Below are positions 37,846-47,191 of a stretch of 64,000 nucleotides of DNA, in pieces. Below the pieces are notes generated by a model that was not told the origin of the DNA, did not search any database, and saw only the letters and a program-made list of their open reading frames with translations. This DNA comes from Streptomyces sp. NRRL F-5126 (GTDB lineage: Bacteria; Actinomycetota; Actinomycetes; Streptomycetales; Streptomycetaceae), in contig NZ_JOFZ01000005.1 in the NCBI RefSeq assembly GCF_000721265.1, positions 62,001 through 126,000 of the forward strand. Reading direction: 5' to 3'. Numbering within the stretch: position 1 is the first letter of the stretch; every line of letters starts with the position of its first letter. Made by a program: the position numbers and the translations under genes.

Positions 37846-39099
37846 CTAGGGCAACGGGCGTGGCGGGCGGGGCCCGTTGTAGTGGCCGCTGGGCCGCAGC
37901 CGCAGCGGCCGCTCCTCGTACTCCTCCAGCGCGTGCGCGATCCACCCCGCCGTACGGGCGATCGCGAACACCGTCTCACCCGCGTCGGGCTCCATGCCGG
38001 AAGCGACCGTCAGCACGGCGAGCGCGAGGTCGACGTTGGCGTGCAACTCGCCGTGGCGGGCCGTCGTCGCCTCCACCTCACGGGCCGCCGCCAGCGCGTC
38101 CCGCGCACCCGGCACGTCGGCCAGCGCGCCGAACAGTGCCACCGCGCGCGGGTCCTCGCGCGGATACAGCCGGTGCCCCAGGCCCGGCACCCTGCGCCCC
38201 GCCCGCAGGTGGTCCGAGACCACCGCGGCCGCGCTGCCCCGTTCGAGCACCTCCCGCAGCATCCGGTGGGCGAGGCCGCTCGCCGCCCCGTGCAGCGGGC
38301 CGTCCACCGCACCGAGCCCCGCCGACACCACCGCGTACGGGTGCGCGCGTGCCGAGGCCGCGACCCGGACCGCCAGCGTGGAGGCAGCCAGATCGTGGTC
38401 GATCAGCAGCGACAGCGCCATGTCCAGGGTCCGTACCTCCGCCTCGGCCGGCGCACGCTCCGCCAGCCGTGCCCAGAGCCTGTGTGCCAGCGGGTCGTCC
38501 GCCGCCGGTTCCCGGGCTCCCGCGAGGGGGAGCGCGTCGACGAGCGCGGGGATCAGCGCGCGCGCCGTGGAGAGCACCGCGTCGCGCGACAGGTCGAAGC
38601 GGAGGGGGTCGGCCACGGCCGCCGCGACCGCTGCCACCCGCAGCCGGTCCGCGCTGCCGCCGTCCGCGGGCAGGGCGCCGACCGACCGCCGCGCCGCCGC
38701 GAGCGTGCCCGGGGGAGCGGTGAACCGGACGCCGGGGCTGCGCACGCCCGTCCAGAGCCAGTCCGCCACCTCCTCGTACGGGAGGGCACGCGCCAACTCG
38801 ACGGCGTCCACGCCCCGGTACCAGTACCGGTCCGCCTCGATCAGGGTGATGCCCGTGGTGATGCGCTGCGTGGCGTCGCTGCCCGCCGGCGGCTGGTTGC
38901 GCGCCCTGCGCACCAGGGCGTCGACCTCTTTCGCGTCGAAGGTACTGCCCCGGCCCGCCGGATCGCGCCGGCTGGTGAGCTGCCCGCGGCTGACGTACGC
39001 GTACACCGTCTCCGGCTTCACTCCGAGCCGCTGTGCGGCCTCGCGCGTGGTCAGCCGCGCGCCGTCCGCGCCCCGCGCATCGGCGGTCGTGTCCGTCAT
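37846..39099 (-). CDS. Citrate synthase-like protein with N-terminal helix-turn-helix
   Basis: A 417-residue protein. Residues about 14-65 form an excisionase/MerR-like DNA-binding domain (LTTREAAQRLGVKPETVYAY, then RGSTFDAKEVDALVRR). The rest is a citrate synthase fold with VDGPLHGAA and VPGLGHRLYP His motifs and an Asp in NVDLAL. It may be an enzyme, a metabolite-sensing repressor, or both. ATG 39099 is chosen because longer starts (to 39180) would run through the palindrome at 39126-39144. It is divergent from a second citrate synthase gene. From memory, a similar pair exists in S. coelicolor. Confidence 0.88.
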   Translation of the reverse strand: MTDTTADARGADGARLTTREAAQRLGVKPETVYAYVSRGQLTSRRDPAGRGSTFDAKEVDALVRRARNQPPAGSDATQRITTGITLIEADRYWYRGVDAVELARALPYEEVADWLWTGVRSPGVRFTAPPGTLAAARRSVGALPADGGSADRLRVAAVAAAVADPLRFDLSRDAVLSTARALIPALVDALPLAGAREPAADDPLAHRLWARLAERAPAEAEVRTLDMALSLLIDHDLAASTLAVRVAASARAHPYAVVSAGLGAVDGPLHGAASGLAHRMLREVLERGSAAAVVSDHLRAGRRVPGLGHRLYPREDPRAVALFGALADVPGARDALAAAREVEATTARHGELHANVDLALAVLTVASGMEPDAGETVFAIARTAGWIAHALEEYEERPLRLRPSGHYNGPRPPRPLP

Positions 39100-39125
39100 G
39101 GCATCACCGTACACGCGCAATGCAT

Positions 39126-39144
39126 ATATTGATTCAATCAATAT
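39126..39144. promoter_or_regulatory. A+T-rich perfect palindrome between the citrate synthase genes
   Basis: ATATTGATTCAATCAATAT has 9-bp arms around one C, in DNA that is otherwise very G+C rich. It lies 26 bp from one start codon and 53 bp from the other. It is a strong candidate operator for both genes. Confidence 0.75.
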
Positions 39145-39197
39145 TGACAGTGATTTCTCAACCATGGACAGTTGTGTCAAGGCAAGGAGGAGAGATC

Positions 39198-40370
39198 ATG
39201 ACGGACAGCAGGGCCGAACCGACCGCCATCGACGTGCCGAGGGGGCTCGCGGGCGTCGTCGTCACCGATACGTCACTCGGGGACGTGCGAGGTGGCGAGG
39301 GCTTCTACCACTACCGCCAGTACTCCGCCGTCGAACTGGCGCGGAGCCGGTCCTTCGAGGACGTCTGGCACCTCCTGTTCGAGGGCGAGTTGCCCGGCGC
39401 GGCGCAGTCCGCCGCCTTCGCCGCCCGCGTCGCCGCGCTGCGCCACCTGCCGTCCGAGGTGAAGGACGCCCTGCCGGTCATCGCCCGCGCGTCGCGGGGA
39501 GCCGGCCCGCTCACCGGCCTGCGCACGGCGCTCTCGCTCTACGGCGCGGCCGCCGGCCTCCGGCCGCTGTACGACACCGACCCCGCCCAGCGTGCCGAGG
39601 ACGCGCTCGCCGCCTGCGCGGCCGTACCGACGATCCTGACGGCGCTGCACAGGATCGGGTTGGGCGAGGAGCCCGTCGAACCGCGTGACGACCTCGGGCA
39701 CGCGGCCAACTACCTGTACATGCTGACCGGCCGCGAACCCGGTCCCGAGCACGCGCGGGCGATCGGGCAGTACCTCGTCTCGACCGCCGACCACGGCTTC
39801 AACGCCTCCACCTTCGCCGCCCGCGTCATCGCCTCCACCGGCGCGGACCTGGCGGCCTGCCTGGTCGGCGGGGTCGGCGCCTTCTCCGGCCCGCTGCACG
39901 GCGGCGCGCCGAGCCGCGCACTCGACACCCTGGACGCGATCGGCTCGCCCGAGCGGATCGACCCCTGGATCAGGGAGCGGGTGCTCGCGGGCGAGCGGAT
40001 CATGGGGTTCGGCCACCCGGTCTACCGCACGGAGGACCCGCGCTCGCGCATGCTGCGCGCCATCGGGCAGGGGTTCGGCGGTCCCCTCATCGACTTCGCC
40101 GTGCGTGTCGAGGAGCGTGTCGAGGCGATTCTCGCCGAGCTCAAGCCGGGCCGTGAGCTCCACACCAACGTCGAGTTCTACGCGGGCGTCGTGATGGAGC
40201 AGTGCGGGCTGCCGAGGGAGATGTTCACGCCGACGTTCGCCGTGGCCCGGGTCGTCGGCTGGAGCGCCAACATCCTGGAGCAGGCGGGAGACCGCAAGAT
40301 CATCAGGCCGGCCGCGCGGTACGTGGGACCGCCTCCGCCGCAGCCGGTCCCGGCGGGGCGTCCTGCATGA
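39198..40370 (+). CDS. Citrate synthase (citrate/2-methylcitrate synthase type)
   Basis: A 390-residue enzyme condensing acetyl-CoA (or propionyl-CoA) with oxaloacetate. The active-site histidines lie in STADHGFNAS, GPLHGGAP and MGFGHPVY. The catalytic Asp position reads NVEFYAG, Glu rather than Asp, which may be normal for this actinobacterial paralogue. ATG 39198 follows AAGGAGGAGAG, a strong ribosome site. It is divergent from the HTH-citrate synthase and probably shares its operator. Whether it prefers acetyl- or propionyl-CoA cannot be read here; no prp genes adjoin it. Confidence 0.9.
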   Translation: MTDSRAEPTAIDVPRGLAGVVVTDTSLGDVRGGEGFYHYRQYSAVELARSRSFEDVWHLLFEGELPGAAQSAAFAARVAALRHLPSEVKDALPVIARASRGAGPLTGLRTALSLYGAAAGLRPLYDTDPAQRAEDALAACAAVPTILTALHRIGLGEEPVEPRDDLGHAANYLYMLTGREPGPEHARAIGQYLVSTADHGFNASTFAARVIASTGADLAACLVGGVGAFSGPLHGGAPSRALDTLDAIGSPERIDPWIRERVLAGERIMGFGHPVYRTEDPRSRMLRAIGQGFGGPLIDFAVRVEERVEAILAELKPGRELHTNVEFYAGVVMEQCGLPREMFTPTFAVARVVGWSANILEQAGDRKIIRPAARYVGPPPPQPVPAGRPA

Positions 40371-40403
40371 CACGTCGGGCAGGACGCCCCCGGCCGGCCG
40401 CGG

Positions 40404-41825
40404 TCAGGCCCAGATCGAGATCAGCAGCGCCATCAGCAGGCCGCAGACACTGACGATCGTCTGGATGGCCGTGTGGGACTTCGTGGCCTGTCCGAGCGTC
40501 ATGCCGAAGGACTCCTTGACCAGCCAGAACCCGGCGTGGTTCACGTAGTTCAGGCCGATGGAGCCCGCCCCGATGGCGACGACGAGCAGCGCGGTGTGCA
40601 GGCTGCTGCCGCTGCCCGCCACCGGCGCGAGTATGCCGGTGGCGGCGACGATCCCCACGGTGGCCGAGCCGGTGGAGAACGAGAGCAGCAGCGCGAGCAG
40701 CCAGCCGAGCAGCAGCACGTTGATGTGCATGCCGGAGGCGGCCGACTCGACCGCCTTGCCGATGCCCGAGTCCTCGAGCACCTGGTTGAACGCTCCACCG
40801 CCCGCGATGATCAGCAGGATGGACGCGACGGCCTTGAGGCTGTCCGTCAGCGACGACCTGATCTCGTCGGCGCTCACGCCGCTGCGGTAGCCGAGAGCGA
40901 ACAGGGCGAAGAGGAAGCCGGCGAGCATGGCGGGCACCGGTTCACCGGTGAAGGTCAGCACGTGCCGCACCTGGCTGGACTCGCCGTACACCAGCTCGGC
41001 GAGGGTGCGCAGCAGCATCAGCGCCACGGGGACGAGCACGGCGGCCAGCGCCCATCCGGTGCGGACGGTGTTCCGGGACGCCGGCGCGACGCCCTCGGGG
41101 CCCGCGCCCTCCCGGGCGCCCGTGCCGGTCGGCTCGTTGCCGGCGAACCTGGCGATCAGCTCGGGGTCGGGGCGCACGTCGAGACGCGGCGCGATCCACC
41201 TGCCGTACACCGGACCGGCGACGATGACCGTCGGGATCGCGCAGATCAGGCCGATCCCGATGGTGAGGCCCAGGTTGGCGTGCAGCCCCTCGACGGCGAC
41301 CAGCGGGCCCGGGTGGGGCGCCACCATGCCGTGCAGCGTCGCGAGCGCGGCGATCGCCGGCGTGGCCAGGTAGATGTACGGCGACCCCTTCACGTCGTGT
41401 TCCGTCTGCAGCCGCCTGGCGACGCTGAAGATCAGCGGCAGCAGGACGATCAGGCCGATCTCGAAGAACATGGGGATGCCGATGACGAACGCGGCCGCCG
41501 TCATGTACCAGGGCAGTGAGCGCGTGCCCGCCCGGTCCACGATCATCCGGGCGATCCTGTCCGTGGCGCCCGACAACGACAGCAGCCTGCCCAGCATCGT
41601 GCCGAAGGCCAGGGTCACGCCCACGTTGCCGAGGATGCCGCCGGCCCCGGACTCCAGCGAGTCGGCGATCTTCTCCACGGGCTCGCCCGCAGCCAGCGCG
41701 ACGCCGACCGACACCGTCATCAGCGCCACGAAGGGGTGGAACCGCAGCCGGGAGTTGATGAGGAGGATCAGCGCGGCGATGGCGGCCGCCAGAATGATCA
41801 GCAGCGTCCAGGTGTGCCCCGTCAC
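40404..41825 (-). CDS. GntP-family gluconate/carboxylate permease
   Basis: A 473-residue membrane transporter with 12 or more helices. It opens WTLLIILAAAIAALILL, keeps the GntP signatures FGTMLGRLLSLSGATDRIA and GIPMFFEIGLIVLLPL, and has a cytoplasmic Gly/Pro-rich loop around residues 225-250. GntP proteins import gluconate or related sugar acids with protons. The GTG start at 41825 has no strong ribosome site, but no better start exists. It is divergent from a CitA/DcuS-type two-component system that probably controls it. Confidence 0.9.
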   Translation of the reverse strand: MTGHTWTLLIILAAAIAALILLINSRLRFHPFVALMTVSVGVALAAGEPVEKIADSLESGAGGILGNVGVTLAFGTMLGRLLSLSGATDRIARMIVDRAGTRSLPWYMTAAAFVIGIPMFFEIGLIVLLPLIFSVARRLQTEHDVKGSPYIYLATPAIAALATLHGMVAPHPGPLVAVEGLHANLGLTIGIGLICAIPTVIVAGPVYGRWIAPRLDVRPDPELIARFAGNEPTGTGAREGAGPEGVAPASRNTVRTGWALAAVLVPVALMLLRTLAELVYGESSQVRHVLTFTGEPVPAMLAGFLFALFALGYRSGVSADEIRSSLTDSLKAVASILLIIAGGGAFNQVLEDSGIGKAVESAASGMHINVLLLGWLLALLLSFSTGSATVGIVAATGILAPVAGSGSSLHTALLVVAIGAGSIGLNYVNHAGFWLVKESFGMTLGQATKSHTAIQTIVSVCGLLMALLISIWA

Positions 41826-41963
41826 AGCCGGCCCCGGCGGGCGCGGCGGGAAAGGTCCTGCGATCCTGATCGCGATATCTTCGGCAAGGTGGAAACTCCT
41901 GGTCTGCGGCTCGTTGTGTTCCGGCGGGAAGCTATCCGCCCCGTGCCACCGCGCTCCAGGTTC

Positions 41964-41978
41964 TGCGGGCAACCCGCA
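41964..41978. promoter_or_regulatory. Inverted repeat between GntP permease and two-component genes
   Basis: TGCGGGCAACCCGCA has 6-bp arms around CAA. It lies within the 216-bp divergent region and is a possible site for the response regulator at 43826-44497. Confidence 0.35.
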
Positions 41979-42029
41979 TAAGCCGTGATCCGCGCGTTGT
42001 GTGCGTTCTGTGCATCCCGCGGCCCGGGT

Positions 42030-42035
42030 TAGCGT
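42030..42035 (+). promoter_or_regulatory. -10-like TAGCGT, probable leaderless start at 42042
   Basis: TAGCGT ends 6 bases before GTG 42042 and there is no ribosome-binding site in between. Confidence 0.45.
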
Positions 42036-42041
42036 CGGACG

Positions 42042-43829
42042 GTGAGATTCTTCGGACGGACCGCCTGGTGGCCGCCCGCCTCCCGGCGGAAACGGGTCCG
42101 GCTGAGGACCCAGGTCCTGCTGCTGCAGTGGGCGGTCGTGGCGGTGACCCTGGCCCTGGCGTTCGGCGTGTTCGCCTACTTCAACGAGCACCGGCTCGTG
42201 CGCGAGTACGAGCTGCGCGCGCTCGCGGTGGCCCGTACGGTCGCCGCCCAGCCCGCCGTCCGCCGCGGCGCCGCGCAGTACTCGGCGGCCAACGACCACC
42301 CCGGCGGCGGAGCCGCGCACACCCCGCGCGCCGTCCTCGCCGGCGGGCCGGTGCAGACGGCGGCGCAGGCGGCGCGCAAGCGCACGAAGTCCCTGTTCGT
42401 CGTGGTCACCGACGACCACGGCATCAGGCTCGCCCACCCGCAGCTCTCCCAGCTCGGCGTGATGGTGAGCACCGACCCCAGCGGCGCGCTCTCCGGCCAC
42501 GAGGTGCTGGCGAACCACCGCGCGCACCTGGGCAACGAGGTGGTCGCGAAGGTGCCCGTGTACGCGCCGGGCTCGTCCACGGTCGTCGGCGAGGCCAATG
42601 CGGGCGTCGCGGTCTCCGATGTCAGGGCCCAGCTGATCCGGGTGCTGGCCGGCGGCCTCGGCTGGCTGGCGGCCGCCCTGCTGCTCGGCTTCGCCGCGTC
42701 GGCTCTGCTGGCGCGGCGCTGGAAGCGGCTCACCCTCGGTCTTGAGCCGGAGGAACTGGCCGGCCTCGTGCACGAGCAGGAAGCGGTGCTGCACGGCATC
42801 GGCGAGGGCGTACTCGCCGTGGACGGAGAGGAGAAGGTCACCGTCGTCAACGACGAGGCACGCCGGCTGCTCGCGGCCGAGGCGCGTCCCGGCCGTGCCA
42901 TCGCTGCCCTGGGGCTGACGCCGCGGGTGCTCGAGGTGATCCGCACGCCGGTCGGCACCCCGGTCATGGCGGCGGTCGGCGAGCGGGTGCTGGTGCTCTC
43001 GGCACGCCGGGTCAGCCGCGACGGCCGGGACCTCGGCACCGTGCTGACCGTGCAGGACCGCACCGACGTCGAGTCGCTGACCCGCCAGCTCGACGCGGTG
43101 CAGGCGATGAGCTCGGCGCTGCGCGCCCAGGGCCACGAGTTCGCCAACCGGCTGCACGTGCTCGCCGCGCTGGCCCACGGCGGACACCTCGCGGAGACCA
43201 CCGAGTACGTCGACACGCTGCTCGGCACGGGAAGGCTCGGCGGTGCCCTGCCCGGCATCGACGCGGTGAGGGACTCGTACATGCGCGCCTTCCTCACCGC
43301 GAAGGCCGCGCACGCGCGCGAGAGCGGCGTGACCCTGGTCATCGGGGGAGCCACCTGGGTCGACGCCACCGTCGCGGCCCCGGTGGACGTCACCACCGTG
43401 TTCAGCAACCTCGTCGACAACGCGATCGACGCGGCCCGGCACGGTGCCCGCACCCCTCGCCTCGTCGAGGTCGAGCTGATGAGCGAGGGCACCACGCTCC
43501 TCATCACCGTCGCCGACACGGGCGACGGCATCTCGCCGGTCCTCGCGGACGCCGTCTTCCGCGAGGGCGTGTCGACGAAGGACCACACCACCGCGGTCGG
43601 CGGGCGCGGCATCGGGCTCGCGCTGTCGCTGGGGATCGCGCGCTCACGCGGCGGCGGCATCCGCCTCGCGGAGTTGGGCGGCCCGCCGGGCACAGGCGCG
43701 CGGGACGTCCCGGAAGAACAGGCCGCCGAACAGGACCGGGTCTCCGGGGGCGCGGTGTTCGTCGCCCGGTTGCCCGGAGTGATGGAGCCGGGAGCCACGG
43801 ACCCGGCAGCGCTGGAGGACAGCCGATGA
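42042..43829 (+). CDS. CitA/DcuS-family sensor histidine kinase
   Basis: A 595-residue membrane sensor. TM1 (about 28-48) and TM2 (about 205-228) flank an extracytoplasmic PAS-like sensor of about 155 residues, as in citrate and C4-dicarboxylate sensors. A cytoplasmic PAS domain follows (about 248-345), then the phosphoacceptor segment LRAQGHEFANRLHVLAALA, whose His is in the CitA-type RxQxHE context. A HATPase domain with NLVDNAIDAA completes it. It overlaps the regulator gene by 4 bases. It probably senses the carboxylate moved by the divergent GntP permease. Confidence 0.9.
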   Translation: MRFFGRTAWWPPASRRKRVRLRTQVLLLQWAVVAVTLALAFGVFAYFNEHRLVREYELRALAVARTVAAQPAVRRGAAQYSAANDHPGGGAAHTPRAVLAGGPVQTAAQAARKRTKSLFVVVTDDHGIRLAHPQLSQLGVMVSTDPSGALSGHEVLANHRAHLGNEVVAKVPVYAPGSSTVVGEANAGVAVSDVRAQLIRVLAGGLGWLAAALLLGFAASALLARRWKRLTLGLEPEELAGLVHEQEAVLHGIGEGVLAVDGEEKVTVVNDEARRLLAAEARPGRAIAALGLTPRVLEVIRTPVGTPVMAAVGERVLVLSARRVSRDGRDLGTVLTVQDRTDVESLTRQLDAVQAMSSALRAQGHEFANRLHVLAALAHGGHLAETTEYVDTLLGTGRLGGALPGIDAVRDSYMRAFLTAKAAHARESGVTLVIGGATWVDATVAAPVDVTTVFSNLVDNAIDAARHGARTPRLVEVELMSEGTTLLITVADTGDGISPVLADAVFREGVSTKDHTTAVGGRGIGLALSLGIARSRGGGIRLAELGGPPGTGARDVPEEQAAEQDRVSGGAVFVARLPGVMEPGATDPAALEDSR

Positions 43830-44497
43830 CCCCGCCAGGATCCTTCTCCGTGCTGGTCGTGGACGACGACTTCCGCGTCGCCGGTATCCACGCCGCGCTC
43901 GTCGCCGACGTCCCCGGATTCTCCGTCGCCACCACGGCGAACTCCGCCGGGGCCGCCCTGCGGGCCGCCGCCGAGTCCCCCGTGGACCTGGCCCTGGTCG
44001 ACATCTACCTGCCGGACAGCTCCGGCATCGACCTGCTGCGCTCGATGGACTGCGACGCCTTCGTGCTCAGCGCGGCCACCGACGGCCCGACGGTGCGCCG
44101 CGCCATGTCGGCCGGCGCCCTCGCCTACCTCGTCAAGCCGTTCCCGGCGGAACTGCTCGCGGAGAAGTTGCGCGGCTACGCGCGCTTCCGGCAGCTGACC
44201 GGCGCGGAGAGCGCCGACCAGGACGTCGTCGAGAGCGCGTACACGGCGCTGCGGGGCACGTCGGCGGCCCGGCAGGCGCGCAGGCCGAGCGCCCGCACGG
44301 CGACCGGGGACGCGGTCCTCTCAGCGGTGCGCGGGTCCGACGCCCCGCTGTCCGCCGGGGAGGTGGGCGCGCTGATCGGCGTGTCGCGCGCCACCGCGCA
44401 GCGCTACCTCGCGGGCCTGGCCGGCTCGGGGCTGCTGCGGATGAAGCTGCGGTACGGGACCACGGGGCGCCCCGAGCAGGAGTACCGGCTTCCCTGA
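43826..44497 (+). CDS. CitB/DcuR-family response regulator
   Basis: A 223-residue response regulator. The receiver domain starts SVLVVDDDFRVAGIHAAL, with the phosphoacceptor Asp in LALVDIYLPDSSGIDL (about residue 57). The C-terminal DNA-binding region is a helix-turn-helix of the CitB kind (SAGEVGALIGVSRATAQRYL). It starts with ATGA overlapping the kinase stop. The likely target is the divergent GntP permease promoter. Confidence 0.9.
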   Translation: MTPPGSFSVLVVDDDFRVAGIHAALVADVPGFSVATTANSAGAALRAAAESPVDLALVDIYLPDSSGIDLLRSMDCDAFVLSAATDGPTVRRAMSAGALAYLVKPFPAELLAEKLRGYARFRQLTGAESADQDVVESAYTALRGTSAARQARRPSARTATGDAVLSAVRGSDAPLSAGEVGALIGVSRATAQRYLAGLAGSGLLRMKLRYGTTGRPEQEYRLP

Positions 44498-44520
44498 CCG
44501 CACGCCTGCGGTCAGGGAAG
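44489..44520. terminator. Bidirectional terminator between response regulator and parC
   Basis: CTTCCCTGACCGCA and its exact 14-bp complement with a 4-base loop. The left arm includes the response-regulator stop codon; the right arm ends 7 bases before the parC stop. Confidence 0.8.
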
Positions 44521-44526
44521 CCCGCG

Positions 44527-46980
44527 TCAGAGCGCCGGGCCCGCCAGCGCCGCGATCTCGTGGGTCAGCGGCGTGCCCGAGCCGTCGCGGCGCGGGTCCG
44601 GTTCGGGGAGCGCCGCCGCGGAGCCGTTGGCCTTCGCCGCACGCGCCGGGCCCGCGCCCGCCCAGGCGAACACCAGCACGTCCTCGCCCTTCAGGAAGCG
44701 CTGGCAGCGCACGCCACCGGTCGCACGCCCCTTGCGCGGGTACTGGTCGAACGGCGTCAGCTTCGCCGTGCGGGCCGAGTCGTCCAGCGTGCCGTGCGAG
44801 CCGGCCACCGTGAACACGACGCCGTCCTGTGAGGGATCCACCGCCGTGAACGAGAGCACCTCGGCGCCCTCGGCCAGCTTGATGCCGGCCATGCCGCCCG
44901 CCGCGCGCCCCTGCGGGCGCACCTGAGCCGCCTGGTACCGCAGCAGCTGCGCGTCCGTCGAGATGAAGACGAGGTCCTCCTCGCCCGTGCGCAGTTCGCC
45001 GCCGCCCACGACCCGGTCGCCGTCCTTGAGGGAGATGACCTCCAACTCGTCCTTGTTGGCCGGGTAGTCGGGCACCACGCGCTTCACCACCCCGTGCAGC
45101 GTGCCGAGGGCGAGCCCCGGGGACGACTCGTCGAGCGTCGTCAGGCAGATCACCGTCTCGTCCGCCTCCAGGGCGAGGAACTCGGCGACCGGCGCGCCGC
45201 CCGACAGGTTCGGCGCGGCCGGGGTCTCCGGGAGTTGCGGCAGGTCGATCACGGAGACCCGCAGCAGCCGTCCCGCGGACGTCACCGCGCCCACGTCCCC
45301 GCGCGCCGTGGCGGGCACCGCCGAGGCGATCACGTCGTGCTTGACGCGCTTGCCGTCCGCCGCGGGCAGCGCCTCGCCCGTCGCCGTACGGGCGAGCAGC
45401 CCCGTCGACGACAGCAGCACGCGGCACGGGTCGTCCGCCACCTGGAGCGGCACAGGCACCGCCGCAACCGCTGAGCCGCCCTCGATCAGCAGCGTGCGCC
45501 GCGGCGTGCCGAACTTCTTGGCGACGGAGGCCAGTTCGGCGGAGACGACCTTACGCAGCTCCGTGTCCGAGTCCAGGATGCGGGTCAGCTCCGCGATCTC
45601 CGCCGTGAGCTTGTCGCGCTCGCCCTCCAGCTCGATCCGGTCGAAGCGGGTCAGCCGCCGCAGCGGCGTGTCGAGGATGTACTGGGTCTGCGCGTCGGAC
45701 AGCGAGAAGTGCTCCATCAGGCGCTGCTTCGCCTGGGCGGAGTTGTCGCTCGACCTGATCAGCCGGATGACCTCGTCGATGTCGAGGAGCGCCACCAGCA
45801 GCCCCTCGACCAGGTGCAGCCGGTCGCGCCGCTTCGTGCGGCGGAACTCGCTGCGCCTGCGCACCACCGAGAACCGGTGGTCGAGGTAGACCTCGAGCAG
45901 TTCCTTGAGGCCCAGCGTGAGCGGCTGCCCGTCGACCAGCGCGACGTTGTTGATGCCGAAGGACTCCTCCATCGGCGTGAGCCGGTAGAGCTGTTCGAGC
46001 AGCGCCTCGGGCACGAAGCCGTTCTTGACCTCGATCACGAGACGCAGCCCGTGCTCGCGGCCCGTGAGGTCCTTGACGTCCGCGATGCCCTGGAGCTTCT
46101 TCGAGGAGACGAGGTCCTTGATCTTCGAGATCACCTTCTCGGGGCCGACGGCGAACGGCAGCTCCGTGACGACGAGGCCCTTGCGGCGCGGCGTCACGTC
46201 CTCCACCGAGACCGTCGCCCTGATCTTGAACGTGCCGCGGCCCGTCGCGTACGCGTCCTGCACGCCGGACAGGCCCACGATCCGGCCGCCCGTCGGCAGG
46301 TCGGGGCCCGGCACGAACCGCATCAGCGTCTCCAGGTCGGCGCCCGGGTGCTTGATGAGGTGGCGCGCGGCCTGCACGACCTCGACCAGATTGTGCGGCG
46401 GCATGTTCGTCGCCATGCCGACGGCGATCCCGGACGCCCCGTTGACCAGCAGGTTCGGGTAGGCCGCCGGCAGGGTGACCGGCTCGCGCTCCTGGCCGTC
46501 GTAGTTGGGCTCGAAGTCGACGGTGTCCTCGTCGATCGACTCCGTCATCAGGGACGTCGCGTCGGCCATGCGGCACTCGGTGTACCGCATCGCCGCCGGC
46601 GGGTCGTCGTTGCCGAGCGAGCCGAAGTTGCCGTGCCCGTCGACCAGCGGCAGGCGCATCGAGAAGGGCTGCGCCATGCGCACCAGCGCGTCGTAGATCG
46701 ACGCGTCACCGTGCGGGTGCAGCTTGCCCATCACCTCGCCGACGACACGCGCGCACTTGACGTACCCGCGGTCGGGCCTGAGGTTCATCTCGTTCATCTG
46801 GTACACGATGCGGCGGTGCACCGGCTTCATGCCGTCGCGCGCGTCGGGCAGGGCGCGGGAGTAGATCACCGAGTACGCGTACTCGAGGAAGGAGCCCTGC
46901 ATTTCATCGATCACGTCGATGTCGAGGATCCGCTCCTCGAAGTCCTCGGGCGGCGCGGTCTTCGTGCTGCGGCGGGCCAT
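44527..46980 (-). CDS. parC: Topoisomerase IV subunit A (ParC-type)
   Basis: An 817-residue DNA breakage-reunion subunit that works with ParE (21987-24113). It begins [20 protein letters not shown]. The quinolone-target region includes [17 protein letters not shown], and the catalytic Tyr is Y133 in [11 protein letters not shown]. The C-terminal third is a beta-propeller DNA-wrapping domain. It lacks a classical GyrA box, which fits topoisomerase IV. ATG 46980 is chosen from the conserved N-terminus; a longer frame to 47016 lacks support. Confidence 0.95.
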   Translation of the reverse strand: MARRSTKTAPPEDFEERILDIDVIDEMQGSFLEYAYSVIYSRALPDARDGMKPVHRRIVYQMNEMNLRPDRGYVKCARVVGEVMGKLHPHGDASIYDALVRMAQPFSMRLPLVDGHGNFGSLGNDDPPAAMRYTECRMADATSLMTESIDEDTVDFEPNYDGQEREPVTLPAAYPNLLVNGASGIAVGMATNMPPHNLVEVVQAARHLIKHPGADLETLMRFVPGPDLPTGGRIVGLSGVQDAYATGRGTFKIRATVSVEDVTPRRKGLVVTELPFAVGPEKVISKIKDLVSSKKLQGIADVKDLTGREHGLRLVIEVKNGFVPEALLEQLYRLTPMEESFGINNVALVDGQPLTLGLKELLEVYLDHRFSVVRRRSEFRRTKRRDRLHLVEGLLVALLDIDEVIRLIRSSDNSAQAKQRLMEHFSLSDAQTQYILDTPLRRLTRFDRIELEGERDKLTAEIAELTRILDSDTELRKVVSAELASVAKKFGTPRRTLLIEGGSAVAAVPVPLQVADDPCRVLLSSTGLLARTATGEALPAADGKRVKHDVIASAVPATARGDVGAVTSAGRLLRVSVIDLPQLPETPAAPNLSGGAPVAEFLALEADETVICLTTLDESSPGLALGTLHGVVKRVVPDYPANKDELEVISLKDGDRVVGGGELRTGEEDLVFISTDAQLLRYQAAQVRPQGRAAGGMAGIKLAEGAEVLSFTAVDPSQDGVVFTVAGSHGTLDDSARTAKLTPFDQYPRKGRATGGVRCQRFLKGEDVLVFAWAGAGPARAAKANGSAAALPEPDPRRDGSGTPLTHEIAALAGPAL

Positions 46981-47191
46981 CGCTGCTGCGGCTCCTTCAC
47001 AGTTCCTGTACGACAACTTCTGCTGCTGACGGGGACCATTGTGGACCGCCCCACCGACAACTCAGGAATCGACCCGTGGAGAGCGCGGCGGAAGGGGCGC
47101 GGACACCGCGGGAACCCGGGCGCCCGCCGGCTCGCTTGCATACAGTGGCAGGCTGGCACCGACAGCGTCAGTCGCGAGCGAAGGGACGTAC

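Noticed and set aside
34863..37979. A 1038-codon minus-strand open frame across the permease and GH13 genes
   Set aside because: It is antisense to two well-supported genes and has no recognisable domain or start signal.
41826..43586. N-terminal extension of the GntP permease frame to 43586
   Set aside because: The added sequence is antisense to the histidine kinase. The transporter family starts at the hydrophobic segment encoded from 41825.
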